NCBI RefSeq assembly: GCF_047462415.1
Contig: NZ_JANSJE010000012.1
Span: 41,347 to 105,346 of the forward strand
Origin: Thermostichus sp047462415
Lineage (GTDB): Bacteria; Cyanobacteriota; Cyanobacteriia; Thermostichales; Thermostichaceae
DNA: 64,000 nt
Direction: 5' to 3'
Shown piece after piece: positions 35,798 through 44,710 of the stretch. Each line of letters opens with the position of its first letter. Position 1 is the stretch's first letter. A model generated the notes under the pieces. That model ran no database searches. It worked only from the letters and a program-made list of their open reading frames with translations, and was not told the DNA's origin. The position numbers and the translations under genes are program-made.

Positions 35798-36348
35798 CAC
35801 GCAGAAGAGGATAAACGAGTCAGCGTCTGGACAAGATGAATGAGCAGGGCGACCTTGTAGGTCATGAACCCCAAAAAAATAGGCAAAATCTGTAAAGACT
35901 TCACCTGAGTGGCCAGGACGATCAGCCCGACAAACAGAGCCAAGCGCGTCACGCCCAGCCGGCTGCGACTTTTGCCCAGCTCCGCAACACCACGGCCCAG
36001 CATGCGCAGATAGACTACGCCAACGATTGCTCCGAGCAAGTAGTTGGCCGCCACCCCTGGGGAGTAGACCAGGGCCACTCCCACAGCGATGGCCAGACTC
36101 ACGCCCAAGGTAACCACCACCAGCCATAGCTGCAGCGCTTCATAGCTCCTGCCAGCCATTGTCGCCTTCTCCCCCGAACCCGCTTCGCCCGGAGCAAGCG
36201 ACGGCTGCGACGCACTCTGGCAGCCTAAATCCTCCTCCTGCTGGGACGGAGGCGGCGCCTCCTCTAGGGGAGGCAAAGGCTTGGGCTTCCACGGGGTCGC
36301 CTTCCAACGGGCAGGACTGTGGGAGAGAAGTCGGGAAGAACGTGCCAT
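35797..36348 (-). CDS. atpI: ATP synthase subunit I (assembly/Mg-uptake protein)
   Basis: A 183-residue protein at the head of the operon, with four hydrophobic segments in its last 110 residues (LVVVTLGVSLAIAVGVALVYS, YLLGAIVGVVYLRML, TRLALFVGLIVLAT, LQILPIFLGFMTYKVALLIHLV). AtpI proteins help assemble the c-ring and are not part of the finished enzyme. The first 63 residues are hydrophilic and proline-rich. An internal ATG at 36159 has a better ribosome-binding site (GGGGGAGAAGG) and would give the usual 120-residue AtpI, so the long N-terminus may not be translated. Confidence 0.85.
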   Translation of the reverse strand: MARSSRLLSHSPARWKATPWKPKPLPPLEEAPPPSQQEEDLGCQSASQPSLAPGEAGSGEKATMAGRSYEALQLWLVVVTLGVSLAIAVGVALVYSPGVAANYLLGAIVGVVYLRMLGRGVAELGKSRSRLGVTRLALFVGLIVLATQVKSLQILPIFLGFMTYKVALLIHLVQTLTRLSSSA

Positions 36349-36693
36349 GGGAATGAGGTCACCACCTGTGAGGATCTGGCCTTAACCCAAAATAACACGA
36401 CTAAGTAACAATACTTAACGAGTTGGGCCGGGCCAGGACGGGATGGAACCTTACAATCATCGCCTCGAAAGACGACTAGCCCTTCGACAGACGGAGATGT
36501 TCCTCTAAGAATCTACCACCTTCGCGGATCGGCAACGGCAAAAATGGAAAACTTTCTGAAAGCCCTCGGATGTAAAGTTTTGCCTAAGGTGGCCGAGAAG
36601 CTGCAATATTCTGTTACCTCCTGTTGTTTTGAGGTGGATCCCGCCGACCCTGCCGCTCTATATACTATGGGGCAGTGAGAAGAAAGGGCGAGG
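36349..36693. promoter_or_regulatory. Divergent promoter region of the ATP synthase operon
   Basis: A 345-base gap between atpI (minus) and the DUF3177 gene (plus). Near the atpI side is an AT-rich patch with a perfect dyad TAAGTA-ACAA-TACTTA (36402-36417), a reasonable place for a promoter or operator of the operon. The right half contains a possible 44-codon frame, listed separately. I do not see clear -35/-10 hexamers with standard spacing. Confidence 0.4.
36544..36678 (+). CDS. Possible 44-residue protein upstream of DUF3177 gene
   Basis: An ATG-to-TGA frame of 44 codons ending 15 bases before the next gene on the same strand. The product begins MENFLKALGCKVLPKVAEKL and contains a CC pair and an acidic, proline-containing tail. 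Amino-acid composition looks natural, but no Shine-Dalgarno precedes the ATG. It may be a real small protein, a leader peptide or chance. Confidence 0.3.
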   Translation: MENFLKALGCKVLPKVAEKLQYSVTSCCFEVDPADPAALYTMGQ

Positions 36694-37278
36694 ATGATCC
36701 CCGTGAGTTGGCTGGTCAAGGCGATCTGGGTGGACTACAGCTTGGCCGTGGCGCTGACGGTGGTGCTGCCGTTGGCTCTCCTAATTTGGGCTTTTGCGGT
36801 GGGGTTACGTCCTCTGATTCAGCTCTTGATCGTTTACTGGCGGGTGTCCAGCCTCTTGGCGGTGACGGTGTATTTGATGATTGGTGGCCTGCCCATCAGC
36901 TTCTTGAGCGGGGCGATGGCGCGGCTCTTGATCCCGGTCTGCCTGTGGTTCTGGCGAGATTGGAGCACTGCTCTCAGGCAGTCGAGAAGCTGGGCGGCAC
37001 GAGCTTTTTTGCTCTGGCGGTGGGCTGTAACCGGTTACATGGGGGCCGGGATCCTCTTTTCGGGGGCCTTCGTGCCCTGCGCCTTCCGGGCTTCTCTATC
37101 GGCGGAGTGTCGAGCTTGGCTTGAGCCGCCGCTGGGGTTTCGAGAGATTTTCCATCCCAATGTGCCGCCGGAGCTGCTGGGGAGCGTGGGGGCGTGGGGC
37201 TTGGTGGCCTACCTGCTCTATAGCGTTTACTTTGTCTGGCGGCTGCGGCCCGGTGCAGACAAGGGGGAGCTGGCATGA
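36694..37278 (+). CDS. DUF3177 family membrane protein
   Basis: A 194-residue protein with about five hydrophobic segments: DYSLAVALTVVLPLALLIWAFA, RVSSLLAVTVYLMIGGLPISFL, LLIPVCLWFWRDW, TGYMGAGILFSGAFV and a C-terminal GAWGLVAYLLYSVYFVWRL. It matches the conserved DUF3177 family, which I know mainly from cyanobacteria. Function unknown. An AAAGGGCGAGG ribosome-binding site precedes the ATG. Its stop overlaps the start of the next gene (ATGA), so the two are coupled. Confidence 0.8.
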   Translation: MIPVSWLVKAIWVDYSLAVALTVVLPLALLIWAFAVGLRPLIQLLIVYWRVSSLLAVTVYLMIGGLPISFLSGAMARLLIPVCLWFWRDWSTALRQSRSWAARAFLLWRWAVTGYMGAGILFSGAFVPCAFRASLSAECRAWLEPPLGFREIFHPNVPPELLGSVGAWGLVAYLLYSVYFVWRLRPGADKGELA

Positions 37279-37589
37279 GTGCTTTGCCCTGGCCGCTGGC
37301 CTTGGAGCGCTACAGCCAGGCTCACCCCCAGGAGGTGCTGCGGGTGGAGGTAGAAAGCGAGGGGGAAGTTGATTTGGTGCTGATCTACCGCGGCTACAGC
37401 AGCTCCCTGCGCCGGCCCACACCCCCCGATCCGGAAGTGGCGGTGATCCCTCCCCAGGCTCGCTTTTTGCAGTTGGAGCGCCTGAGCGCCCCCTATCACC
37501 CTGAGCGCTCGCAGGTTTTGGCCCTCTACCGCAACTGGGAAGAGCTGAGAGCTTGGCTGGCCCAGGCTGGGATCCCAGTGGCCGAGTGA
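37275..37589 (+). CDS. Small conserved hypothetical protein coupled to DUF3177
   Basis: A 104-residue soluble protein beginning in an ATGA overlap with the DUF3177 gene. Features are an early acidic beta-rich stretch (VLRVEVESEGEVDLVLIYRGYSSSLRRPT) and a C-terminal helix (NWEELRAWLAQAG). I believe this is a conserved cyanobacterial family but cannot name a role. Translational coupling suggests that it works with the membrane protein. It is convergent with gpmI, 13 bases away. Confidence 0.72.
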   Translation: MSALPWPLALERYSQAHPQEVLRVEVESEGEVDLVLIYRGYSSSLRRPTPPDPEVAVIPPQARFLQLERLSAPYHPERSQVLALYRNWEELRAWLAQAGIPVAE

Positions 37590-37602
37590 GCAATTCCCGG
37601 TC

Positions 37603-39195
37603 TCAGCGCCCCACTGGGCTGGGTTGCCGCTGCAGGATGGTGTATTCTGCCGGCTGCAAGAGCGAGCGCCCTGTCATCTCGGCAGGTTGAGGCAGACCTA
37701 AGATCTCCAGAAGGGTGGGGGCCACGTCGGCCAGGGTGCCGTCGGAGCGCAGCTTGACGTTGCCGCCGCGACTGGGGATTTTGCGCTTTTCCCCCTCCAC
37801 CAGGATGCAGGGGACGGGGTTGGTGGTGTGGGCGGTCCAAGGGTTGCCCTGCTCGTCCCACATCAGCTCGGCGTTGCCGTGATCCGCCAAGATTAAGGTG
37901 GTACCCCCCGCATCCACCACCGCCGCCAGCAGACGGCCCAGGCAGCGATCCACCGTCTCCAGCGCCCGCACGGTGGCCTCGAAGTTGCCGGTGTGGCCCA
38001 CCATGTCGGGATTGGCATAGTTGAGCACCACGAGGCTGTATTCGCGGCGGGCGATAGCTTCGATAGCCTTGTCGGTCACCTCCACCGCCGACATCTCCGG
38101 CATCTGGTCGTAGGTGGCCACCAGCGGGCTTGGCACCAAGATGCGATCTTCGCCGGGAAAGGGCTGCTCGATGCCGCCGTTGAAGAAGTAGGTGACGTGG
38201 GCGTACTTTTCCGTCTCGGCAATGCGCAACTGCTTGAGGCCGGCCTCGCTCACCACTTGGCCCAGCAGGTGATCCAGGTTCTGGGGCTTAAAGAGCACCT
38301 GCACCGGCAAGGTTGGATCGTACTGCGTCATGGTGATAAAGGTGAGATCCGGAATCAGACGGCGCTGGAAACCGGAAAAGTCAGGGCAGACGAAGGCTTG
38401 GGTGAGCTGGCGGGCGCGATCCGGTCGGAAGTTGAAGAAGATGACTGCATCTCCCGGCTGCACCGCCCCCGGAGCCAAGCGAGTGGGGGGAATGAACTCG
38501 TCGGTAACATCCTGGGCGTAAAAGTCTTCCATGACCTCAGCAGCGCTGCGGCCACAGCCAGGGCCGTCTTCCGTCAGGATCTCGTAGGCCTTCTGGGTGC
38601 GCTCCCACCGCCGATCCCGATCCATGGCGTAGTAGCGGCCACTCAGGGTGGCGATGACGCCATTGCCCAGCCGTTGCAGCTCTTTTTCCAGGGCGGCCAG
38701 AACCCTGGCCCCGTCGCGAGGCAAGGTATCGCGGCCATCGGTGATGGCGTGGACATAGGCCGGGATCCCAGCCTGGGTCGCCAACTTAAGCAAGCCATAG
38801 AGATGGTCGATGTGGGAGTGAACCCCGCCTTCGGAGCAGAGGCCGATGAAATGAAAACGGCCCCCTCGCTCTTTGAGTTGGCAACACACCTCCAGCAAGA
38901 GGGGCTCCTGGAAGAGGGATCCCGTCTCGATGGCGTCGCTGATACGCACCAATTCTTGCGGTACCACCCGCCCTGCCCCCAACGTCAGATGCCCGACTTC
39001 AGAGTTGCCCATCTGTCCTGCCGGCAGGCCCACAGCTCGACCTGAGGCTTGCAGCAGAGCATGGGGATAGGCAGCCCAAAGGCTATCCAGGACAGGGGTT
39101 TGGGCAGCCAGCACCGCGTTGCCATCGAGAGCGTCCCGATAACCCCAGCCGTCCAGGATTACCAGAACCACAGGTGCTACCGATTGCGAATCCAT
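37603..39195 (-). CDS. gpmI: 2,3-bisphosphoglycerate-independent phosphoglycerate mutase
   Basis: A 530-residue Mn-dependent mutase of the alkaline-phosphatase superfamily that interconverts 3- and 2-phosphoglycerate. Asp15 in VLVILDGWGYR and nucleophile Ser65 in GQMGNSEVGHL are in place; the inserted transferase domain (about 80-310) and the later metal site ILADHGNAELMWDE with NPDMVGHTGN complete the active site. Length is normal. ATG start with an AT-rich leader. As the cyanobacterial enzyme of lower glycolysis it directs fixed carbon from the Calvin cycle toward pyruvate. Confidence 0.95.
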   Translation of the reverse strand: MDSQSVAPVVLVILDGWGYRDALDGNAVLAAQTPVLDSLWAAYPHALLQASGRAVGLPAGQMGNSEVGHLTLGAGRVVPQELVRISDAIETGSLFQEPLLLEVCCQLKERGGRFHFIGLCSEGGVHSHIDHLYGLLKLATQAGIPAYVHAITDGRDTLPRDGARVLAALEKELQRLGNGVIATLSGRYYAMDRDRRWERTQKAYEILTEDGPGCGRSAAEVMEDFYAQDVTDEFIPPTRLAPGAVQPGDAVIFFNFRPDRARQLTQAFVCPDFSGFQRRLIPDLTFITMTQYDPTLPVQVLFKPQNLDHLLGQVVSEAGLKQLRIAETEKYAHVTYFFNGGIEQPFPGEDRILVPSPLVATYDQMPEMSAVEVTDKAIEAIARREYSLVVLNYANPDMVGHTGNFEATVRALETVDRCLGRLLAAVVDAGGTTLILADHGNAELMWDEQGNPWTAHTTNPVPCILVEGEKRKIPSRGGNVKLRSDGTLADVAPTLLEILGLPQPAEMTGRSLLQPAEYTILQRQPSPVGR

Positions 39196-39417
39196 GAAAT
39201 GGCCTCTCGTTTTTAAGACATAATACCAGCCCCGGCAACACGATACCGGATCTTACATGTGTGCTCAAGATTTCCATATTTCAATCTTCTTTTGAGAGGA
39301 TAAGGAAAGGCTTATAGAGGCATGATGAGCTTTTAAGCCCAACCCATCTGAACAACTGTGCCTCAGTCAAGAGTATTTCTGCGGATGGAATTGCAGAGGG
39401 AATCCCCAGGAGCTGGG

Positions 39418-39924
39418 CTACAAGCGTTTGCGCAGAGAATCCGAGCGGCGCTTGGCAATGGCATTTTGGGGATCCAACTTCAGGGCAGTTTCGTAAGCTT
39501 CCAGGCTTGGGCCATAGAGATTTTTCTTCTCATAGGCATGGGCCAGGTTGTTCCAAGCGGTCACATAGCCGGGATCCGCTGCCACTGCATCTTTGTAGTA
39601 GCGGATGGCCAGGTCGTATTGCCCCTGGCTGAAGTAGGCAAAACCGAGGGCGTTGCAGACGGGGGGAATGTTCTCCCCAGCCACCTCTAGAGCTTTTTTA
39701 AGCTGGACGATGGCCTGGTCGTAGAGACGCTTTTGCAGATAGACGCTGCCCAACTCGTAGTGCTCCTGTGGGGATCCCTTGCCTTTGCTCAGGCGAGGCT
39801 GGAGCTGCCGGATGACTTTTTCCTGGGCCCGCACCCGCAGCACCTCACGCAGGACGAAGTAGCCTGCCACGCTGAGGATACCGGCCAAAGCCACCAGGTA
39901 CAGGAGGGGAGCGTTGACGCCCAT
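39418..39924 (-). CDS. Ycf37-like TPR protein (photosystem I assembly)
   Basis: A 168-residue protein with one N-terminal membrane helix (PLLYLVALAGILSVAGYFVL, about 6-25) and three TPR motifs (from about 53, 91 and 125: YELGSVYLQKRLYDQAIVQL, NALGFAYFSQGQYDLAIRYY, NNLAHAYEKKNLYGPSLEAY). The order, the KGSPQEHYELGSVYLQK segment and the basic tail ending RRSDSLRKR resemble the plastid and cyanobacterial protein Ycf37/Pyg7, which takes part in photosystem I assembly or stability in the thylakoid. The match is from memory of the family; other small TPR proteins are possible. Confidence 0.78.
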   Translation of the reverse strand: MGVNAPLLYLVALAGILSVAGYFVLREVLRVRAQEKVIRQLQPRLSKGKGSPQEHYELGSVYLQKRLYDQAIVQLKKALEVAGENIPPVCNALGFAYFSQGQYDLAIRYYKDAVAADPGYVTAWNNLAHAYEKKNLYGPSLEAYETALKLDPQNAIAKRRSDSLRKRL

Positions 39925-39967
39925 TTTTGCCTACTCCACTTGCCTATCCAGATTTGGCTTGCCGACG

Positions 39968-40468
39968 TTACGCCTGCAGGTGAGCCTCGATGAACCAAAG
40001 ATCTTTGTCGATCTGGCGGGAGATCTCGGTAAACAGGTCGGCGGTGTCGGCATCCCCCAGTTCGGTGGTGCGGTCGATGTTGCGGCGGACAGCAGCCGCA
40101 TACTGGCCGTAGCGGGCCGCCAAAGCCTGCAGGTGAGTCCGCCCCTCCTCAGCCGTTAGGTCGTATTCGGGCAAGTTTGAGGTTTGGGCGACGATGCGAG
40201 CGGTACCGCGGGCAATGCCCCCCAGAGCCGTAACCCGCTCCGCCAGCATGTCTACGTAGTTCTCGAGGGTGCCGGCAAAGGTGTCGAACATCTCGTGCAG
40301 GGCGATGAAGTTCATGCCTTTGACGTTCCAATGGGCCTGCTTCACCTGGGTTTTCAGATCCAGCGTGTCCGCCAAGGACTGGTTGAGCAACTCCACCAGT
40401 TGCGCGCGGGCCTCGGCCGGCAAGTCGATCTGGGTGGGGTAGAGACGGGTTTTTGCGGCGGTAACCAT
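39968..40468 (-). CDS. dps: Dps-family ferritin-like DNA-protection protein
   Basis: A 166-residue Dps/bacterioferritin-type protein that oxidises Fe(II) with hydrogen peroxide and stores it in a 12-mer shell. Ferroxidase residues sit at the expected spacing: His46 in QAHWNVKG, His58 in ALHEMFDTF, Asp73 and Glu77 in YVDMLAERV. The open frame begins at 40495, but AGGAGG lies six bases upstream of ATG 40468 and a possible -10 (GATAAT on the minus strand, about 40494-40499) overlaps the upstream ATG, so 40468 is the start. A 33-base dyad lies about 65 bases upstream. Confidence 0.93.
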   Translation of the reverse strand: MVTAAKTRLYPTQIDLPAEARAQLVELLNQSLADTLDLKTQVKQAHWNVKGMNFIALHEMFDTFAGTLENYVDMLAERVTALGGIARGTARIVAQTSNLPEYDLTAEEGRTHLQALAARYGQYAAAVRRNIDRTTELGDADTADLFTEISRQIDKDLWFIEAHLQA

Positions 40469-40534
40469 AGCCAACCTCCTAAGTTGTGTCTCCATTATCC
40501 GGGATCCGCTGTGAGGATCCCCAACTCAGCCCAT

Positions 40535-40567
40535 ACTAACACAAACTCAGAATGAGTATGAGTTAGT
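40535..40567. promoter_or_regulatory. 33-base imperfect dyad between mnmE and dps
   Basis: ACTAAC-N4-ACTC-agaat-GAGT-N4-GTTAGT: the outer six and inner four bases of each arm are exact complements with symmetrical spacing. It lies upstream of the dps start and just past the mnmE stop, both on the minus strand. It could be an operator for dps, perhaps peroxide- or iron-responsive, or a terminator hairpin for mnmE; no T-tract follows on either strand. Confidence 0.45.
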
Positions 40568-40573
40568 GAGCAC

Positions 40574-41953
40574 TTACTTGCCGATGCAGAAGCGGCTGAA
40601 GATCTGATCCAGCACCGCTTCGGAGATCTCCTCGCCGGTGATCTGGCCAAGGGCGTGCAGGGCGTCGCGCAGGTCGATGCTCCAGAAATCGAGGGGGAGC
40701 TGCGCCTGCATAGCCTGAACTACCTGTTCCAGGCTGGCTTGGGCCTGGCGGAGGGCGGCGGCCTGGCGCTGGTTAAGGCTCACCTCCAGGTTGGGCTGGG
40801 GCCGTCCCTGGGTGACAAGCTGCTCCAGGGCCTCTTCCAGCTCCGGGATCCCTTGGCCTTGGGCGGCGACGGCGGGGACGCGGTGGGTAATCTCGGCGGG
40901 GAGGGGGATCCCGTCAGGGGGGGCGAGGTCGGTTTTGTTGATGACCAAGATGAGAGGGCGGTGGCGAATGGACTCGTAGATGGCGGCGTCGGCATCCGTC
41001 CAGCCGGCTTGGGCGTCGATGACCAGCAGCAGCACATCGGCAGCCTGGGCCAGCCGTTGGGAGCGCTCCACCCCTAGCCGTTCCACTGGATCGTCGGTGG
41101 CGCGAATGCCGGCAGTATCCAAAAGCTGGACGGGGATCCCTCTCACCACCAACTGGGATTCCACCACGTCGCGGGTGGTGCCGGGCAGGTCGGTGACGAT
41201 GGCGCGGTCTTGGCCCGACCAGGCGTTGAGCAGGCTGGACTTGCCGACATTGGGCCGTCCGACGATGGCCACTTTCACCCCGGTGCGCAGCAGTTGCCCC
41301 CGCTCGGCGGTGGCCAGCAGGGCCTGCATCTGGGCCTGGATGGCTTGCAGCCGGGCCTGCCAAGCGGGAACATCCAGAGGGGGCAGATCCTCTTCAAAGT
41401 CGATGCGCGCCTCGATCTCGGCCAATAAGCCCAGCAGCTCCTGGCGCAGGGCGCGGATGGACTGTCCCAATTTGCCCTGCAGCCCCGCCAGCGCCATCTG
41501 GGCTGCCTGCGGGGAGCGAGCCGCCACCAGATCGGCCACACTTTCGGCCTGGGTGAGGTCGATGCGTCCGTTCAAGAAAGCCCGCAGGCTGAACTCCCCC
41601 GGCTGCGCCAGCCGTGCTCCCTGGCGCAGGCACTGCTGCAGCGTGGACTGAACCACCATGATGCCGCCGTGGCAGTGCAGCTCCACCACGTCCTCATGGG
41701 TGTAGGAGCGGGGGGCCTGCATCCAGACAGCTAGGGCCTCATCCAACCGCTGGCCCTTCTCATCGTGGATCCAGCCGTAGAGGAGGCGATGGCTCTCCCA
41801 GGTGGCGTTGCGGCGAGCGGGGGTAAAGATGGCCTGGGCAATGGCCAAAGCCCGCGAGCCGGAAAGGCGTACAATGCCAATGCTGCCCTGCTCGGGCACC
41901 ACAGCAGTGGCAATGGCAGCAATGGTGTCGGCCAGGGGTGCAGTTAGATCCAT
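40574..41953 (-). CDS. mnmE: tRNA modification GTPase MnmE
   Basis: A 459-residue GTPase that, with MnmG, installs the aminomethyl (or carboxymethylaminomethyl) group on wobble uridine of certain tRNAs. The N-terminal folate-binding domain begins TIAAIATAVVPEQGSIGIVRLSG. The G domain has GRPNVGKSSLLNAW (G1), LPGTTRD, DTAGIR and NKTD. The C-terminus ends in the invariant CIGK, whose cysteine is needed for activity. ATG 41953 was chosen because the family begins there; the open frame extends to 42028. The next enzyme-like methyltransferase of the same modification is at 21.2-22.1 kb. Confidence 0.95.
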   Translation of the reverse strand: MDLTAPLADTIAAIATAVVPEQGSIGIVRLSGSRALAIAQAIFTPARRNATWESHRLLYGWIHDEKGQRLDEALAVWMQAPRSYTHEDVVELHCHGGIMVVQSTLQQCLRQGARLAQPGEFSLRAFLNGRIDLTQAESVADLVAARSPQAAQMALAGLQGKLGQSIRALRQELLGLLAEIEARIDFEEDLPPLDVPAWQARLQAIQAQMQALLATAERGQLLRTGVKVAIVGRPNVGKSSLLNAWSGQDRAIVTDLPGTTRDVVESQLVVRGIPVQLLDTAGIRATDDPVERLGVERSQRLAQAADVLLLVIDAQAGWTDADAAIYESIRHRPLILVINKTDLAPPDGIPLPAEITHRVPAVAAQGQGIPELEEALEQLVTQGRPQPNLEVSLNQRQAAALRQAQASLEQVVQAMQAQLPLDFWSIDLRDALHALGQITGEEISEAVLDQIFSRFCIGK

Positions 41954-42109
41954 ACGTAACAAGGAATGCGCTATGCCTTGGTTCCCTGGAAGCGGCAGGT
42001 GGTACCTAGGCAGGATCCCGGCCTTCAACTCGAAAGAAGCTGTAAAAAACTGTGCTCTCCCGCCGAGGTCAGGGTAGCTTGGCAGTGGCGACCTGCACGC
42101 GTCCTAACT

Positions 42110-44710
42110 ATGAAGCCGTTACGCACGTTTAAGGTTACTCCCTACCTGCCGGCTGCTCTGGAAAGTCTGCGCTTGCTGGCCTATAACCTGCATTTTAGTT
42201 GGAACGTGGAAACCCGCAGCCTGTTCCAGCGCATGGATCCGGATCTCTGGGATGCCTGTGGCCACAACCCGGTGGCTTTGCTGGGGCAGATGCGGCAGGA
42301 GCGGCTGGACGAGCTGGCGGAGGATCCCGGCTTTTTGGCCCAGTTGGAACGGGCCAGCCAACAGCTCCAGAGCTACCTGCAGGAAGACACCTGGTACCGC
42401 AAGTATCGCTCGGCCCAAGCGGTGGAAGGGGAGTGCTACGCCTATTTTTCAGCCGAGTTTGGTCTGGCCGATTGTCTGCCCATCTACTCAGGGGGCCTGG
42501 GGGTTTTGGCCGGGGATCACCTCAAGGCGGCCAGCGACCTGGGCCTGCCGCTGGTGGGGGTGGGCCTGCTCTACCAAAAGGGATATTTTCGCCAGTACCT
42601 CAACCCCGACGGCTGGCAGCAGGAGCGCTACCCTGTGAACGATTTCTTCAACATGCCCCTGGAGCTGCAGCGGGATGCGGAGGGCCGCGAGATTCGCATT
42701 GAGGTGGACTACCCCAAGCGCAAGGTGTTTGCCCGCATCTGGAAGGCGATGGTGGGGCGGGTGCCTCTGTATCTTTTGGACACCAACATCGAGCCCAACA
42801 GCCAGTACGACCAAGACATCACCGATGAGCTGTACGGCGGCGACCAGGACGTGCGCATCCACCAGGAGATCATGCTGGGCATCGGCGGCGTGCGGGCTTT
42901 GCGCGCCCTTGGCATCCATCCCACCGTCTACCACATGAACGAGGGGCACTCGGCTTTTTTGGCCGTGGAGCGCATCCGCCTGTTGATGCTGGAGCAGGGG
43001 CTGAGCTTTGAAGAGGCTTGGCAGGTGGCCAAGTCCAGCCAGATGTTTACCACCCACACGCCGGTACCCGCCGGGATCGACCTCTTCCCGCCGGACAAAA
43101 TCGACTACTACCTCGGCTTCTACTACAGCCAGATGGGCCTGAGCCGGGAGCGCTTTTTGGCCCTGGGCCGCGAAAACACCGGCGACTTCCAGTCCCCCTT
43201 CAGCATGGCGGTGCTGGCCATCAACATGGCCTCGTTTGTCAACGGCGTCAGCAAGCTGCACGGGGCGGTCTCGCGCAAGATGTTCAGCCGGCTATGGCCC
43301 GGGATCCCGCTGGAGGAGGTGCCGATTACCTCCATCACCAACGGGGTGCATGTCCGCACCTGGGTGGGGGAAGAGAACCAAGCCCTCTACGATCGCTACC
43401 TGGGGCCGGATTGGGCGGAGGCTCCCCCCACCGATCCTCTTTGGCAAAAGGTGGATCGGATCCCGGATGGGGAACTGTGGCGGGCCCACGAGCGCAGCCG
43501 CTCCCGCTTGATCACCTTCACCCGCGAGCGCCTGGTGGAACAACTGCAAAAGCGGGCCGCCTCGGCAGTGGAGATTCAGCGAGCCTCCGAGGCCCTCAAC
43601 CCAGAGGTGCTCACCATTGGCTTTGCCCGCCGCTTTGCCACCTACAAGCGGGCCACCCTCTTGCTCCACAACCTGGAACGGCTCAAGGCCTTGCTCAACC
43701 ATCCCCAGTACCCGATGCAGTTTATCTTTGCCGGCAAGGCCCACCCCCGCGATACAGCCGGCAAAGAGTTGATCCGCCAGATCGTGCAGGTGTCGCGCCA
43801 GCCGGAGTTTCGCCAGCACTTAGTTTTCATCGAGGACTACGACATGTACATCACCAGCCTGATGGTGGCCGGCGTGGATGTGTGGCTGAACAACCCCTTG
43901 CGCCCTCGCGAGGCCAGCGGCACCAGCGGCATGAAGGCGGCGGCCAACGGTGGACAGAACCTGAGCATTTTGGATGGCTGGTGGGATGAGGCCGATTACT
44001 ACCAGACCGGCTGGCCCATTGGCCGCGGCGAGGAATACGAGGATCGCGCCTACCAAGATGAGGTGGAGTCGAATGCCCTCTACGACCTGCTGGAACAAGA
44101 GGTTGCCCCTCTCTTTTACCAGCGCGGCAGCGATGGCCTGCCCCACGCCTGGATTCAGCGCATGAAGCAGGCGATTCGGCTCAACTGCCCCCGCTTCAGC
44201 ACGCAGCGCATGGTGCTGGAGTATGCCGAGCGGGCCTACATCCCCCTCAGCAACTACTTTGACCGCATGCGCCGCGACAATTTCGAGTCGGCTCGCCAGT
44301 TCACCCGCTGGCGCAATCATTTGCAGGAGAACTGGTACAACATTCGGGTCCTCAATGTCCAGATTGAAACCCCGAAGAAAGCTTCCGCCGCCGGCCTCCC
44401 CTCGGCGCAAGATGACCAAGTGGTGATGGCCCGGGATCCCCTTACGGTGACTGTCGAGGTGCGGCTGGGATCCCTGCAGCCGCAGGATGTGATCGTCCAG
44501 GCCTACCAGGGGCCGGTGGACGACAACGGCCAGATCCAGAACGGCCAGGCAACTCCCCTGCGCTACGTGGAGACGATGGAGGATCGCGCCATCTTCTCCG
44601 GCCAGATTCGCTACGAGGCCAGCGGCCTACAGGGGCTGGCCATCCGCTTGTTGCCCTTTCACCCCGATATGCACGATCCCTATGAGCTGCGGCTGATGCT
44701 CTGGGCCTAG
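42110..44710 (+). CDS. glgP: Glycogen (alpha-glucan) phosphorylase
   Basis: An 866-residue GT35 phosphorylase of the type with an N-terminal DUF3417 region (LRLLAYNLHFSWNVETRSLF). It releases glucose 1-phosphate from glycogen, which Pgm (5.4-7.1 kb) feeds to glycolysis. Active-site landmarks: YSGGLGVLAGDHLKAASDLGLP, YHMNEGHSAFLAVER, FARRFATYKRATLL, the phosphate-binding GKAHPRDTAGKE and EASGTSGMKAAANGG near the PLP-lysine segment. A C-terminal beta domain (about 770-866) ends the protein. ATG 42110 was chosen because homology begins there (the frame opens at 41966, overlapping mnmE's divergent promoter). Confidence 0.94.
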   Translation: MKPLRTFKVTPYLPAALESLRLLAYNLHFSWNVETRSLFQRMDPDLWDACGHNPVALLGQMRQERLDELAEDPGFLAQLERASQQLQSYLQEDTWYRKYRSAQAVEGECYAYFSAEFGLADCLPIYSGGLGVLAGDHLKAASDLGLPLVGVGLLYQKGYFRQYLNPDGWQQERYPVNDFFNMPLELQRDAEGREIRIEVDYPKRKVFARIWKAMVGRVPLYLLDTNIEPNSQYDQDITDELYGGDQDVRIHQEIMLGIGGVRALRALGIHPTVYHMNEGHSAFLAVERIRLLMLEQGLSFEEAWQVAKSSQMFTTHTPVPAGIDLFPPDKIDYYLGFYYSQMGLSRERFLALGRENTGDFQSPFSMAVLAINMASFVNGVSKLHGAVSRKMFSRLWPGIPLEEVPITSITNGVHVRTWVGEENQALYDRYLGPDWAEAPPTDPLWQKVDRIPDGELWRAHERSRSRLITFTRERLVEQLQKRAASAVEIQRASEALNPEVLTIGFARRFATYKRATLLLHNLERLKALLNHPQYPMQFIFAGKAHPRDTAGKELIRQIVQVSRQPEFRQHLVFIEDYDMYITSLMVAGVDVWLNNPLRPREASGTSGMKAAANGGQNLSILDGWWDEADYYQTGWPIGRGEEYEDRAYQDEVESNALYDLLEQEVAPLFYQRGSDGLPHAWIQRMKQAIRLNCPRFSTQRMVLEYAERAYIPLSNYFDRMRRDNFESARQFTRWRNHLQENWYNIRVLNVQIETPKKASAAGLPSAQDDQVVMARDPLTVTVEVRLGSLQPQDVIVQAYQGPVDDNGQIQNGQATPLRYVETMEDRAIFSGQIRYEASGLQGLAIRLLPFHPDMHDPYELRLMLWA

